Part shown: in pieces, positions 17,601 through 27,600 of the stretch
Layout of the letters: each line of letters begins with the position of its first letter
Position numbering within the stretch: position 1 is the stretch's first letter
Assembly (NCBI GenBank): GCA_037176725.1
Contig: JAZBRS010000037.1
Span: 12,170,001-12,234,000 of the forward strand
Source of the DNA: Posidonia oceanica
Lineage: Eukaryota; Streptophyta; Magnoliopsida; Alismatales; Posidoniaceae
Length of the DNA stretch: 64,000 nt
Reading direction: 5' to 3'
The notes under the pieces: generated by a model
Seen by the model: only the letters and a program-made list of their open reading frames with translations
Databases searched by the model: none
Told to the model about the DNA's origin: nothing
Position numbers and translations under genes: made by a program

Positions 17601-19772
17601 CCGGATCCGGCCGTCCTTCTTGGGCACTGGCACGATGTTTGCAAGCCATTCAGGGTAAAGGACGACCTTTAAGAAGCTGACATCAAGCTGCTTCATTATT
17701 TCTTCCTTGATCATGAGCAGCCACTGTGGTCGCCATCTTCTCAGTTTCTGCTTTACTGGCTTGGCATCTGGCTTCAAGGGCAAGTTATGGACCACTATTT
17801 CGACATCCAGGCCGACCATGTCTTCATAAGTCCAGGCGAAGACATCCGCATACTCCCTCAGGAATGCGATGAATTCTATCCTGACTTGCGGTGATAGCAG
17901 GGCGCTGATGCGAACTTCTTTGGTTTCTTCGGCTGTGCCGAGGTTAATAGTTTCTGTTTCTTCCTCAACATGCAGATTGGGGCCTTCTGGGTCGTCGTCA
18001 TAGGGTCGGAACTCAGGCGAGGGGTCATCGTCAGTCTCATCTTCGCCTGTATTATCTTCCTCTCCGTACGCAACAAGTTCCGAGAGAATCTCCTTTTCGA
18101 AAGTGGGGTTTGTCACATCGAAGGAGTGTAGGAGTTCTGCTTCTTGACCCTGGTGACGTCTCAGGATGGTCACGCCTACCCGAGTGTTTCTGAATCTTCG
18201 GTGTGCGACCTCTGCTCTGGTGGCTTCTGCTGTCTGCTCTGCTGCTGATGACACTACTGCATGTTCTACTGACACTACTGAAGGCCCTACTGACTTTGTG
18301 ACTGATGCTGCTGGTGATTCTGCCACTGAAACTTCTGACAACTCTGTCACTGACTCTGCTCTTTGCTCTGTTACTGCGGCTGTGCAACCCGCTGGTGTCT
18401 CTTCTTCTGCATCTGTCAATGTACTTGTGGAAAGCATATGCTGTACAAGCCATCTGGACCCGCCCTCGGCTTGAAGAGTAATGAGCTCGTCGGGTCTGAG
18501 AGAGTTCGACATCATTGAACTTCCTTCCAGAGCCATGATGGAGGTGGAGTCCTTTCGCAGAGGAGGATCCGTAACTACGGCTTTTCCATTCCTTTCTGCG
18601 GCTTGGTGTCGTGCCAAGTCTTCTACTATGGATTCGAGCTGTTCTTGGTAAAGCAGCTCCAGATCCGACATCCATGAATCGACTTGGGCTTCTACTGCCC
18701 CCTCTTCTTCCTCATCTGGGGGTGAATCGACATAATAGGTGCCGAGGGCCTGAGGCACTGGCTCGGCTGCGAGATGGCTTGCTGTCTCTGGTACTAGTAT
18801 CCTCTGACTCACGGGCGCGCCTGATTGCGACTGTCCCGGCAAGGGAGACCCAGATGGTCTAGTCAGAGGGATTGCAGATGGATACGCTGCCAGAGTGACT
18901 GCTGCTGTTAGAGGATGGGCGGAGGTGCTCTCTTGAAGGCCCGAAGGCCGGAAGACCGCGATGCTCAGCTGATTCTCCGTAACTGATGATGATGATGAGA
19001 GCGCGGCCTCTGATGCCATAGGATCCGGCCATGAAAGTTGCCGGTCTGCGGCAAGGGGGAGTGTGACTGACTGAACTGGCTGTATTGCCTGTGATGCGGC
19101 CTCTGAAGAGGGCCGGGCTGTGCTGCTGACTGAGCTCAGCAATTGACCTTTCTGCGAAGGTGGTAGCTGCACTGATGCGACAACGGTTGCTTGCGAACTG
19201 ACTGACTGTGCTTGAGCTGGTGCTGGTATTGCTGATATGGCTGCAGGAGAATCAGAGACTGCCAAATCTGCCAAGGGTTCTGCCAAGACTGCTGCCTCAT
19301 GATCTGTGGAAGGAGTGGCCAGATAAACCGGCTGGTGTGCTGTTGGGCTTGGCTGGCTTTCACTGCAAGTCTGAACTGCCCCTGTTGTGCCCGACTGTTC
19401 CTCGTCCGAGTAGTAGTCCTCAACGCAGACCCAGTCCTCCTCCGGTGGCGGAGGGCTTTGACACGGCTCCGACGACACTACGGCTTGAACTGCGCTTGAG
19501 TCCAGGATGCCTGCGCTCGTGAAATTGGCCAAGCTCCGAGGTATGACCATTCTCTGATCCTTTGCCTGCGGGCGCTTGCCTTTATCGGAGTGAGGGTCGT
19601 AACCTAGACCCTCGTTGTCCCTTCGTTCTTCCGCCACGATCGGTTCAGCGATTCCCTGGCCATGTCGCCCGAGCGGTGTCCCTTTGACGTAGCCCCATCT
19701 GTGACAAACGTTCTCGACCATCCGAAAGGGGTTGTTGTGAACGGCCAAGGAGTTGACACGTTCAAGATCTGG
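14673..19772 (-). CDS. pol: pol of element A: linker, RT, RNase H, second RNase H, integrase
   Basis: This is an open frame of 1,700 codons from the frameshift site to TAG at 14673. In order it contains an acidic, Ser/Ala/Pro-rich linker of about 600 residues with WVCVEDYYSDEE near 19400-19440 and YYVDSPPDEEEE near 18740. RT follows, with DYRDLNKA (about 17580) and the catalytic YVDD at 17288-17299. RNase H ends near 16500. The second, archaeal-type RNase H begins at the LYFDGA motif (about 16390) and has NNEAEYEA, marking the Tat lineage. Integrase has H-x-C-C residues (15600-15700), catalytic D in WGIDVIG (about 15510), D in SDNGTNF (about 15320) and E in GAVESANK (about 15215), then the GPY/F-type tail PNWRGPFVVKQIF (about 14790). 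All catalytic residues are present. Pol would be made with Gag from one transcript and process, copy and integrate the RNA, but gag-pro upstream is broken in this copy. Confidence 0.93.
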   Translation of the reverse strand, partial: PDLERVNSLAVHNNPFRMVENVCHRWGYVKGTPLGRHGQGIAEPIVAEERRDNEGLGYDPHSDKGKRPQAKDQRMVIPRSLANFTSAGILDSSAVQAVVSSEPCQSPPPPEEDWVCVEDYYSDEEQSGTTGAVQTCSESQPSPTAHQPVYLATPSTDHEAAVLAEPLADLAVSDSPAAISAIPAPAQAQSVSSQATVVASVQLPPSQKGQLLSSVSSTARPSSEAASQAIQPVQSVTLPLAADRQLSWPDPMASEAALSSSSSVTENQLSIAVFRPSGLQESTSAHPLTAAVTLAAYPSAIPLTRPSGSPLPGQSQSGAPVSQRILVPETASHLAAEPVPQALGTYYVDSPPDEEEEGAVEAQVDSWMSDLELLYQEQLESIVEDLARHQAAERNGKAVVTDPPLRKDSTSIMALEGSSMMSNSLRPDELITLQAEGGSRWLVQHMLSTSTLTDAEEETPAGCTAAVTEQRAESVTELSEVSVAESPAASVTKSVGPSVVSVEHAVVSSAAEQTAEATRAEVAHRRFRNTRVGVTILRRHQGQEAELLHSFDVTNPTFEKEILSELVAYGEEDNTGEDETDDDPSPEFRPYDDDPEGPNLHVEEETETINLGTAEETKEVRISALLSPQVRIEFIAFLREYADVFAWTYEDMVGLDVEIVVHNLPLKPDAKPVKQKLRRWRPQWLLMIKEEIMKQLDVSFLKVVLYPEWLANIVPVPKKDGRIRVCIDYRDLNKASPKDDFPLPHIDVLVDNTAGHKMLSFMDGFSGYNQIKMAEEDMEKTSFITPWGVFCYQVMPFGLKNAGATYQRAMTTLFHDLMHQEVEVYVDDMIAKTKEPEDHLSCLKKLFDRLRKYRLRLNPNKCVFGVSSGKLLGYIVSQRGIEVDPMKAKAIVEMPPPRTEKEVRGLLGRLQYISRFIAQLTPICEPIFKLLRKNAQIDWNEECQAAFEKIKQLLVKPPVLVPPTPGRPLLLYLSTTQHSMGAVLGQHDESGRKERAIYYLSKKFNECEARYSVMEKTCLSLVWAAQKLRHYMMAYPVQLLCRHDPIKFLFQKPALVGRCVKWQVLLSQYDITFVTQRSMKGQAMADHLADFPLPEYQPLQTQFPDEDILFATEDSEERDPEEQEQWRLYFDGAVNKKGRGVGAVLTTPHGQMIPFARKLTFACTNNEAEYEACILGLKVALEHKAQKLHVHGDAMLVISQVNGDWKTKDPKLVPYHECLLRLIEEFKSIDFTYMNRARNAYADALATLASWLSIPDNSMVDVSVTCIEEPAHCMNIEEADPTVEQPWYHDIKAFLESGSVPSGTTAEDKRTLARLASKYVLGAGQLYRRSYNQMLLRCLDKPEADTLMLQVHAGTCGPHMNGVLLAKKIMLQGYFWQTMEADCCRFVRKCHNCQIHGNFIKAPPHQLHNMSSPWPFSTWGIDVIGAIHPAASNGHRFIMVAIDYFTKWVEAASYRTVTAVATEKFIRNNIVARYGVPHSIISDNGTNFIAKRTEEFLQSFRIKHHRSSPYRPQMNGAVESANKNIIKIMKKMAETHKDWHDQLPYALWAYRTSIRTSTGATPYSLVYGMEAVLPVEVEIPSLRILREAELEEAEWVEDRCVQLNLIDEHRLQAMHNAHCYQKRMARAFLKKVRPRSFQPGDLVLRAVHLPDGRGKFRPNWRGPFVVKQIFSGGAVTLEDMDQVEQSEPVNMCYLKKYYQ

Positions 19773-19773
19773 C

Positions 19774-22700
19774 AAAAAAATTAACCGGCTCGCACCGATT
19801 AACGCGATACAAAGCGTTCGAGAGATCAGGGTCAAAGGGGACAGTCCGCGAAGAGATAGAGGAAACCGCCTCGATCCGCTCCTTCTCAAAATTCTCCGCC
19901 ATGACAACGATGACATCGTCACCTCGGCGGAACTTGATCATGCGATGGAGGGTCGAGGGGATAACCTGATGCTTGTGGAGCCAAGGGCGCCCAAGCAGAA
20001 GGTTGAAATTGGGTTCCAAGTCGACGACGTAGAATTCCACATCGAATGTGACCGGGCCAATGATAAGAGGGATAACCAAAATCCCTAGAGCGTCATGGTG
20101 AGTATTATCAAAAGCTGTCATTCGCTTTACAGCTGGAGTAATGTCCTCGGCCTTGAATCCGAGCTTGGTTGCTGTTCGCAAGGGACAGACGTTAAGGCCT
20201 GACCCATTATCAACCAGTGCGAGGGGAATGCGAAAGTTCTTGAATTGTACCGTGACGAACAAGGGTTGATTGTGATTAATCCCTGCCGGAGGCAGCTCAT
20301 CACTCGTGAAGGTAATGACCTGGGGCTCCGCGATCATTCTGACCATGCTTTCCAAGGCGGCGGGTTCTATGGCTTGGGACACACGGGCGGCTTGGAACAC
20401 GCGAAGGAAGGCCTCGCGGTGCTCAGCAGAAGTGTGTATCAGGTCCCAGATGGATATGTCGGCCTTAACTTTCTTGAGCTGGGATGTGATATCGGCTTTA
20501 GGCTGGCATTTCTTGGTAGCAGGTGGTGCAGTTGTAGGGACAGGTTCAGCTGTGGTGGACTCAAGAGGCTGGCCTGAAGGTAGTGGGACTGCAGGCTGGA
20601 CCAAAGGCAATGGTCTTGCAGGTTGTGGATGACTAGGTCTGGTTGCTGGTGCAGGAGGTCTGTAGACCCTCCCCGATCGCGTCACTTCCGCACACATTTC
20701 TGTGGCGTAGCTGTAGGGTACGCGATGGGTATCCCGGGTTAGGTTAATAACCACGGGAGCGCGTGCGGCGAGCACGAGAGGGGCTGCAGGCTGAAGAGGG
20801 CATGGACAGGAGGGTAGTTGGGAAGGCAAGCTAGGTGGGGACTGAGGTCTTGCTAGTAGGTGCACGGGAAGCTCTGGCTGAGGTCTGACTAGGAGATGTA
20901 TTGGGGCTTGGGCCCGGGAAAGCATGGCGGCTGATGCAGGAGAACGCTCCGGCCTGGCGCGCGGTCGAATCATATGGACGCCCGACTCGGAACCGGCGAT
21001 AGCTGCAAGATAGAGAGAGACTGGAAAGGGAGTAGAAACATCATGGATAAGCTCGGAAGGATCCACCACGGATGTGGGAGACCCAGAAGGGAACAAGGAG
21101 TGAATTCCAGAGGTCCCTGCGCCTCCTGAATAAGAATGCTCCGGCAGGGGTCGGCGGACAACATTAGCTGGGGTAGATGCTGATGGAGGTGCATGAGATG
21201 GTGCAGAAGTGGATGCCTCGTGCGTGTCGATCACAATCGTTCCCGATTCGATCAAGTCCTGGATAGCATTCCGGAGAGTGAAACAACTATCAGTCGAATG
21301 CCCGACGCTTCGATGAAAGTCGCAGAAAAGGTTCGCCTTAAACCAATGCGGTAGTGGGTTTGGTGGGTGGGCGAACCTCCGGAAATTGCAGGAGCGACGC
21401 AACCTTCGGGAGGACGGCACTGAGCGGTTCCACCAGTGGGGCGAACTTCCGCTTCTCCATGGGTGGCCGTCTCGACCTCGGGAATTGTCCTTGCTGAACC
21501 GGTGCGGCAGGATAGACCGGTCGAGCGGTGGTAGTGATCTGTGGTGTAGGGTGTGTCCTAGGTGCAGGTGCGTAATAGATCTGAGGAGGGGCAGGCCGGG
21601 ATGCCAGACGGACGGGCGCAGCAGGGGAGTCGACGTATGCGACAACGGGCTTCGGCGAATCCTTCCTCTTGGGACGATTGTTGTTGAGACGGCTGTTGTT
21701 GTTGATGGCGCTGCTGCTGCTACCGTCGTTGCTGGCGAAGGCCTGCTTGGTAAGCACAGAGAGTGCGGGGAAGTTGCCACTCCGCAACGAACTCTCTATG
21801 CGAGTGCCAGCTCGGATCAAAGCAGTGAAGGTCGTGACAGGTTGGATGCTAAGCAGAGCTCCGGTAGACGGCTGTGCCCCTTTTATGATGATCTCGATAG
21901 ACTCCTCGTCGGAGGGCCTATCTCGAACTTGCGAGGCAAGGGCACGCTAGCGGCCGACGTACTCCCCGAACGGCTCGCCCGGATTCTGCTTGGTTGCGAT
22001 CAAGTCCGCGCGCTTTGGGACCAGATCAAGGTTGAAGGAGTACTGTTCCAAGAACGCCTGGCTTAGGTCGTTCCAAGTCTTGATCGTAGCCATGTCAAGC
22101 GAGGTGAACCACTTGAGGGCCGGACCAGACAAACTCTTCTGGAACAGGCGGATCAGCAACCTCTCGTCCGCCTGGAGTTGGGCGAGATCACCGCAGTACG
22201 CCTTCAGATGGGCTATGGGGCAGCCCCTACCATCATACTTCTCGAAGTCTGGTATTTTGAACTTCGGGGGGAGCACCGCCTCTGGGAAACAGCAGAGGTC
22301 TCGAAACTGGTAGGTCTGGTGGTCCGTGCCCTGTACTAGACGCAGTGCTTTCTCCAGAACATCCATCCTGTTGTTGATGGGGTCTGGAATAGCTGCTACA
22401 GGAGATGGGGCAGCGGGGGCGGGGACCACGTATGCCGAATGGGTCGCACCGAGGTGCTCCTCCGGATCCACCATCACGTCGCCTGGTGACGCAAGGTGAT
22501 GGCCGGCATACCCGTGCTGTGGTGGAGTGCAAGGAGGGATGCATGTGGAATTCTGAGCCTGATGCAAAGGGGGAGGATAGACGGTATGCTGTGCGGTGGG
22601 TGCAGGATGCTGGAGCATCAGCGGCCGTACCGGGGCGATGCCGGGGGACAGGCCTGCGAGATACTGTGCTCCCACCAGTCCGAATGACTGGCCACCAGGT

Positions 22701-23323
22701 GGCGGAGGTGTATGCTGTGTGAGGTGTGGTGCTGATGCAAGAGGCGGAATACGGGCCCCCATCGTCGGAACCGTGAGCAGTTGGGACGATGGTCTAGGCG
22801 GAAGTGCAGAGTGCAATGCAAGATGTGCGGGAGCAGGCCGCACAGGAACCTCAAGAACAACAGGAGGGGAAGGAGGGCGGACTGATAGAGCTATACCCTG
22901 CAGCCGCTGGATAGTGTCCATCAGTTGCTGGTACTGCTCTTCAGGTGTCCCGTCAGTGGGAACACTGAATTGCAGTGCCGGCGAGGAGCCAGAACCAAGA
23001 GATCCGGACTGTCCGGGAGACTGGAATCCTAAGGCATGAGTCGCCGCAGCAGAAGGGTCAAAAGTGACAAAACCCTGAGAAGGTGGGGTCAGTGGTGCCT
23101 CCAGAACACGTGAAGTGGTCATCAAGATGGACTCGGCGACCGGATCAGGAGGAGCGAGCGTCTGCCACTGTCCCACAGCAAACTGGGGTGCCCCAGACGA
23201 CAGAGGGGAAAAGCCTGGCGTCACAGAGGGCACAGGGGGGTTTGAAACGGGAACCGGAGGGGCCGGAGCGGGAACCACCTCCGAAGCAAGGGTGAGGGGG
23301 GTCTCGACAGTGCGCTGGGCCAT
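19774..23323 (-). pseudogene. gag-pro: gag-protease of element A, three lesions
   Basis: The start ATG is at 23323 (MAQRTVETP), as in B and C. The Gag core with FQKSLSGPALKWF is near 22130, the CHHC knuckle (C-x2-H-x4-H-x4-C, CDFHRSVGH) near 21310, and an aspartic protease with LVDNGSGLNVCPL near 20215. Lesions seen by comparison with B are: (1) TAG at 21947-21949 where B has Trp; (2) one extra C in the sense CCACCC run near 21364-21370, shifting the frame before the knuckle; (3) a T7 run in sense (A7 at 19774-19780) with one T too many, shifting the frame between protease and the pol linker. The sequence between lesions is open and conserved, so the damage is recent. A programmed shift at the T7 is possible but B and C have no slippery run there. 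Confidence 0.9.
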
Positions 23324-24638
23324 TGCTGACCGAGAGCGAGTCAGAACGGGGCTGCGACGAGGGAAAAGGGGACGGGCTCTACGAGGAGCTATGCTCGCAA
23401 AGACGAGTAGCTTAGAAAGAAGGATGGTCGAGCACAGGTGTCTCAGCAGAGAAGTCAGCAAGGAGAGGAACCCGAGCTCCGGCTAAGGAGATCGCTTACT
23501 GAACTCTGTTAAAGACACAACGGGAAACTAGGGTTAGAAAAGAAAGAGATGCAAAATGCAGTATGTTATGGCATGAATGTCATGTATGCTTTCTAGTATG
23601 CCCCCCCTCACCTGACTAGTGTTTCCTAGCAAGGTTGTCTACTTCGGGTATCCCTGGGTGTACGGGTCACCGACTCAAGTCAGAAAAGTAGGCTCCCTGT
23701 CTAACTCTCGGCCCAAAGCTCAGGTAATGACAGGGTGGTGCGTTGGTGGCCTCTACCCCGCCAAAGCGTGGGTGGTACCCTCCACTAACACCGACACGAC
23801 CCCGGACAAGGGGGGACAGACCGACTGACTCACACCATGCCAAAGCATCGGGGTGAGAAGCCGGAACCGTCCTTCGCAGACTAGTAGGTGGACTCAGAGG
23901 AGAAGAATGCATGCCCTATATGATGCTTATGCAAATGATTAAAGTCTTTTATCTTGCGCATTTTATTAACCAAAGGGAGTGAAGGATTGTTCAGAGTCTC
24001 TAGTTGCCCCTAGGAATCCTTTTACTTGCATTTTTTAGTTAACCATAGGGAGAACAGACAAGTTTCTACTATCCTAAGCATGGCAAGTGCGAAAGGGAAG
24101 AAAATCAGTCAAGCATGGCAAGCAAACAATCATACAACACAACAAAAGGCATGTGCATGGCATGTGCAAGTGTTTGTGAGCATAATGGTGAAGAAAAAAA
24201 ACATTCATCAAATCAAAAGGCATGTATGCAAGGTATGTGCGTGCGTAGTGGCATAGCAAAGGTGTAAAAGAAGCATTCAGCATTCAAAAAGCATGTATCG
24301 TCGCCAAACAAGTATGTAGACATGCAATGTGCGAGAATTAAAGCAATAGTAAGCAAGTAAGGCAAAGAAAGTAAAGACAAGTAAGCTACAAAGCAAATAG
24401 AGACAGGGACGAAGAAAATGCAAGCAGACAAGCAAGTTAGACAAAGTAGAGCAAAGCACAGTAAAACTAAGGCGAAAGCAGCCGAAAAGGGGTGCCAAGC
24501 CTAAGCAAAGTAACCACGAGGCGACTTGCCAGGAGTTTGCACAGGAAAACGAGCAAAACAGACAAAGGAAACACCAAGGCAAACAAAGAAAGCAAATCCC
24601 AAGCGAGCGAAAGCGGAGGCGAAAGCCGGAGTCTAGTA
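23324..24638 (-). other. Leader (5' UTR) of element A
   Basis: This is 1.3 kb without a supported gene. The 140 bases before the gag ATG are open in the gag frame and resemble the same part of B and C (RRSPVLTRSRSA before the Met). A conserved foldback lies at 23737-23792. The distal half is A-rich and contains many GCAAGC/GCAAAG words. Packaging and dimerisation signals would be expected here, but none can be named from sequence alone. Confidence 0.75.
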
Positions 24639-24656
24639 TCCCCAGCAGAGTCGCCA
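24639..24656 (-). other. Primer binding site of element A
   Basis: The sense strand reads TGGCGACTCTGCTGGGGA, one base after the 5' LTR end. It would pair with the 3' end of a tRNA ending in GAGTCGCCA; tRNA-Arg is the primer usually given for Ogre-type elements (from memory). Confidence 0.9.
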
Positions 24657-24657
24657 C

Positions 24658-27600
24658 TGTAGTAATCCCGGTGTTCGGATCGTCCATGCACGATGCCACA
24701 GCTCGCGTGCACCGATCGGAATCAGGCTCACTATAAGCGGCTATATCCGAGAAGGAAGACCTAACTCGAAAACATTTAAAAAGAAGAAAAAAGAGGGAAA
24801 AGAAGAAGATAAGACAAAATCGGAGTCGCCACCAAGTCTATTAAATCGGAAGACGAGGAAAACCAGGGAAATGCGCGAATAATCACGCAAAGCCAAGCAA
24901 AAGATGCAAAGCAAAGCAATGCAAAAGAAATAAGATGCAAATGAATGCAAATGAGGTGACTCGTGCCTAGGACAAGGGCAGTATGGTCATTGCGGGCCAA
25001 GAGAGGGTAAGGACTCCTGTTACGCGCGGGGAAGGTGTTAGGCACCCCCGACACGCCCGAGAATCGGTCTTTCTAGGCTTACGCTCGCATATGCAGGGAG
25101 ATGCAGACTTTGAATGCCTAAGTGCCAATGAATGCCTGTCTAAATGCTCAAAGGTGTGTTCTAAGTGATGAAAGACGATGCAAGGAAGTAAACGTGCAAT
25201 CTAAGCGCTCAGCAACGCTGTCTGTGTTCCGAACCGGGCGAAACCTGGCTCGTGAAAACTCCGGACAGTAAGCATCATCGCCCTATATGCAAATGCAGGC
25301 AATAAAACAAAACGGCGAGAAAACCATGTAATGCAATCGACATGCAAGGGAAAACGGCGTAAAACAGTGCGAGGAACGAAAGAAGTATGCAAAAAGATGC
25401 GAGAACAGGGTTGACATGCAAAATGGGGCAAGAAATGGAACAAGAACGCAAAACCGTGCGAGAAAACGAAAGAAGGGCGCAAAACTGGGCCAGAAAACGC
25501 CAGGGCGCGCAAAACGAGACGAGAAAACGAAAGGGCACGCAAAACGGTGCAGGAAAACAAGACTGCGCGCAAAACGAGGCAAGAAAACTAAAGGGCACGC
25601 AAAACGGAGCGAGAAAACAAGAAAACACGCAAAACGGGGCGAGAAAACTAAAAGGCACGCAAGACGGTGCAAGACAAAGAGGTGGCACGCAAAACGGAGC
25701 GAGAAAGACAAGGAAACACGCAAAACGGGGCGAGAAAACCAAAAGGCGCGCAAAACGGTGCAAGGCGGGGAGGCGGCGCGCAAAACGGAGCGATAAAACG
25801 AGAAAACGCGCAAAACGGGGCGAGAAAACTAAAAGGCACGCAAAACGGGGCGAAGAAACTAAAAGGCACGCAAAACGGTGCAAGATAGAGAAGTGGCGCG
25901 CAAAACGGAGCGAGAAAACAAGAAAACACGCAAAACGAGGCAAAGAACTAAAAGGCACGCAAAACGGCGCAAGGCAGAGGAGTGGCGCGCAAAACGGAGC
26001 GGGAAAACACGATGGCACGCAAAACGAGGCGAAGAATCTAAAAGGCACGCAAAACGGTGCAAATGGCATGCAAAATGAATGCAGTGCAGAAGTTCAGGGA
26101 GATATACCTGGAGATCCGGGAGTCTGATCAGAGATCTGTTTGGTCCATGCTGAAGAGCGCTTCGCTGCGGTCGCCTGGGCAGCTTACTTGAGGAGATCCG
26201 ACGGTCGGATTGAAAGATATCGCGACTTCGGAGCGGAAGGACCAGGACAGGAGAGAAGAACAGATCTAAGTGTTCAGGGGGTCCTAGGGGTGTGCTGAAG
26301 GTCCTCCCAAGTGAAGGGGAGTTAGAAGTGCTTGGTGTGTGCAAGAAGATGCTAAAATGCAAGACTAAAAAGATGCGGAAAGCAAGCAAAAGCAAGAAAA
26401 GTAAAGAGAGGTAATTTGAGAAAAACCAGGGGTCCAGGAAGCATTTTGAAAAAGAAGAGGGGCTGAAAGTGCAAATTTTCCAGAAAACAGGGTTCCACAT
26501 GAGAAGACTTTGAAAACAGGGGAAGCCAAGGGTCTATTTGGCAAAAAACTAGGCTCAGAAGGGTGTTTTGAAAAAGAAGGTATGCTTTAAAAGAGATTTT
26601 GAAACCAAAAGGGGTCAGAGTGCAATTTTGAAAAAATCTAGGGTCTAAAATGCAAATTTTCCAGAAAACAAGGTCCTAGGGAGTCTGGGGGTACTAGTGG
26701 AAGGTCTGTATGAAATTTGGTAGGCATAGGGGTTAAAACGCAATGTAGGGGCAAAATGGTCTTTTCACATGATTTTTAAAGCGTGCAGGGACCTAAGTGT
26801 GATTTTGTAATCATGCAGGGGTTGGAAATGCAATTTAGTATGGAAAATATGCTCTGAAATCACTGTCTCTGGACTGAAATGCAATTTTTAAAAGATGCAG
26901 GGTTGAAAATGCAATACAATAAGTTAAAAATGCATGCAAGGGTCACTGACCATTTAAAATGGACTTGTGTGCAAATATGCAAAGTCAGAAGGTAAGAAAT
27001 GCAATGCAGTATGCAAAATGGAAAAAATAAAGACTAAGTTCCTACAGTGAAGTGGACCAGGATGCAAAAACAGAAAGAAAAAGGGGCCCAGAATGCAATT
27101 TAGTATGGTAAAGTTAATGCAATTGAATAGACTGATTTAAAACAGGACCTAAATGCAATAATGGAAAGCAGAGGGACTAAAGCATAAAATTTTATAACTA
27201 AAGCACACAGTAAATGGACTGAAAAGCAAATACTAAAAAACATAAATAGAAACAGCAATTTTAGCATGGTATTTAATTAAAACTAAGCAAGATAAATGAC
27301 AGAAGGACTAAAATGTAAAAAATCAAAAACTTAAACCAGATCTGCAATATTCACACCTAAAACTATATTAACGAAGAAATAAATGAACAGTGCCTTGCCG
27401 GCGGTGGGGAGGCACTGTAGCAGAGATCGCCGGAGCCCAGTACCGCCGGCCCAGGGCGCGCGCAGGCACGCAGGAGGGCGGAGGGGACTGTCGGCGACCG
27501 TGCGGAGCCGTGGAGGGTGCTGGAGCAGCGTTCCAGTGGCCGGAGGGCCCGGAAGACGGGTGACCGGCGCCGGAGACGAAGGTCGGACCGGCGAGGCGCA

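Noticed and set aside
21947..21949. Programmed stop-codon readthrough in A gag
   Set aside because: B and C have a sense codon there (Trp), and A has two other lesions in the same coding region, so ordinary decay is more likely.
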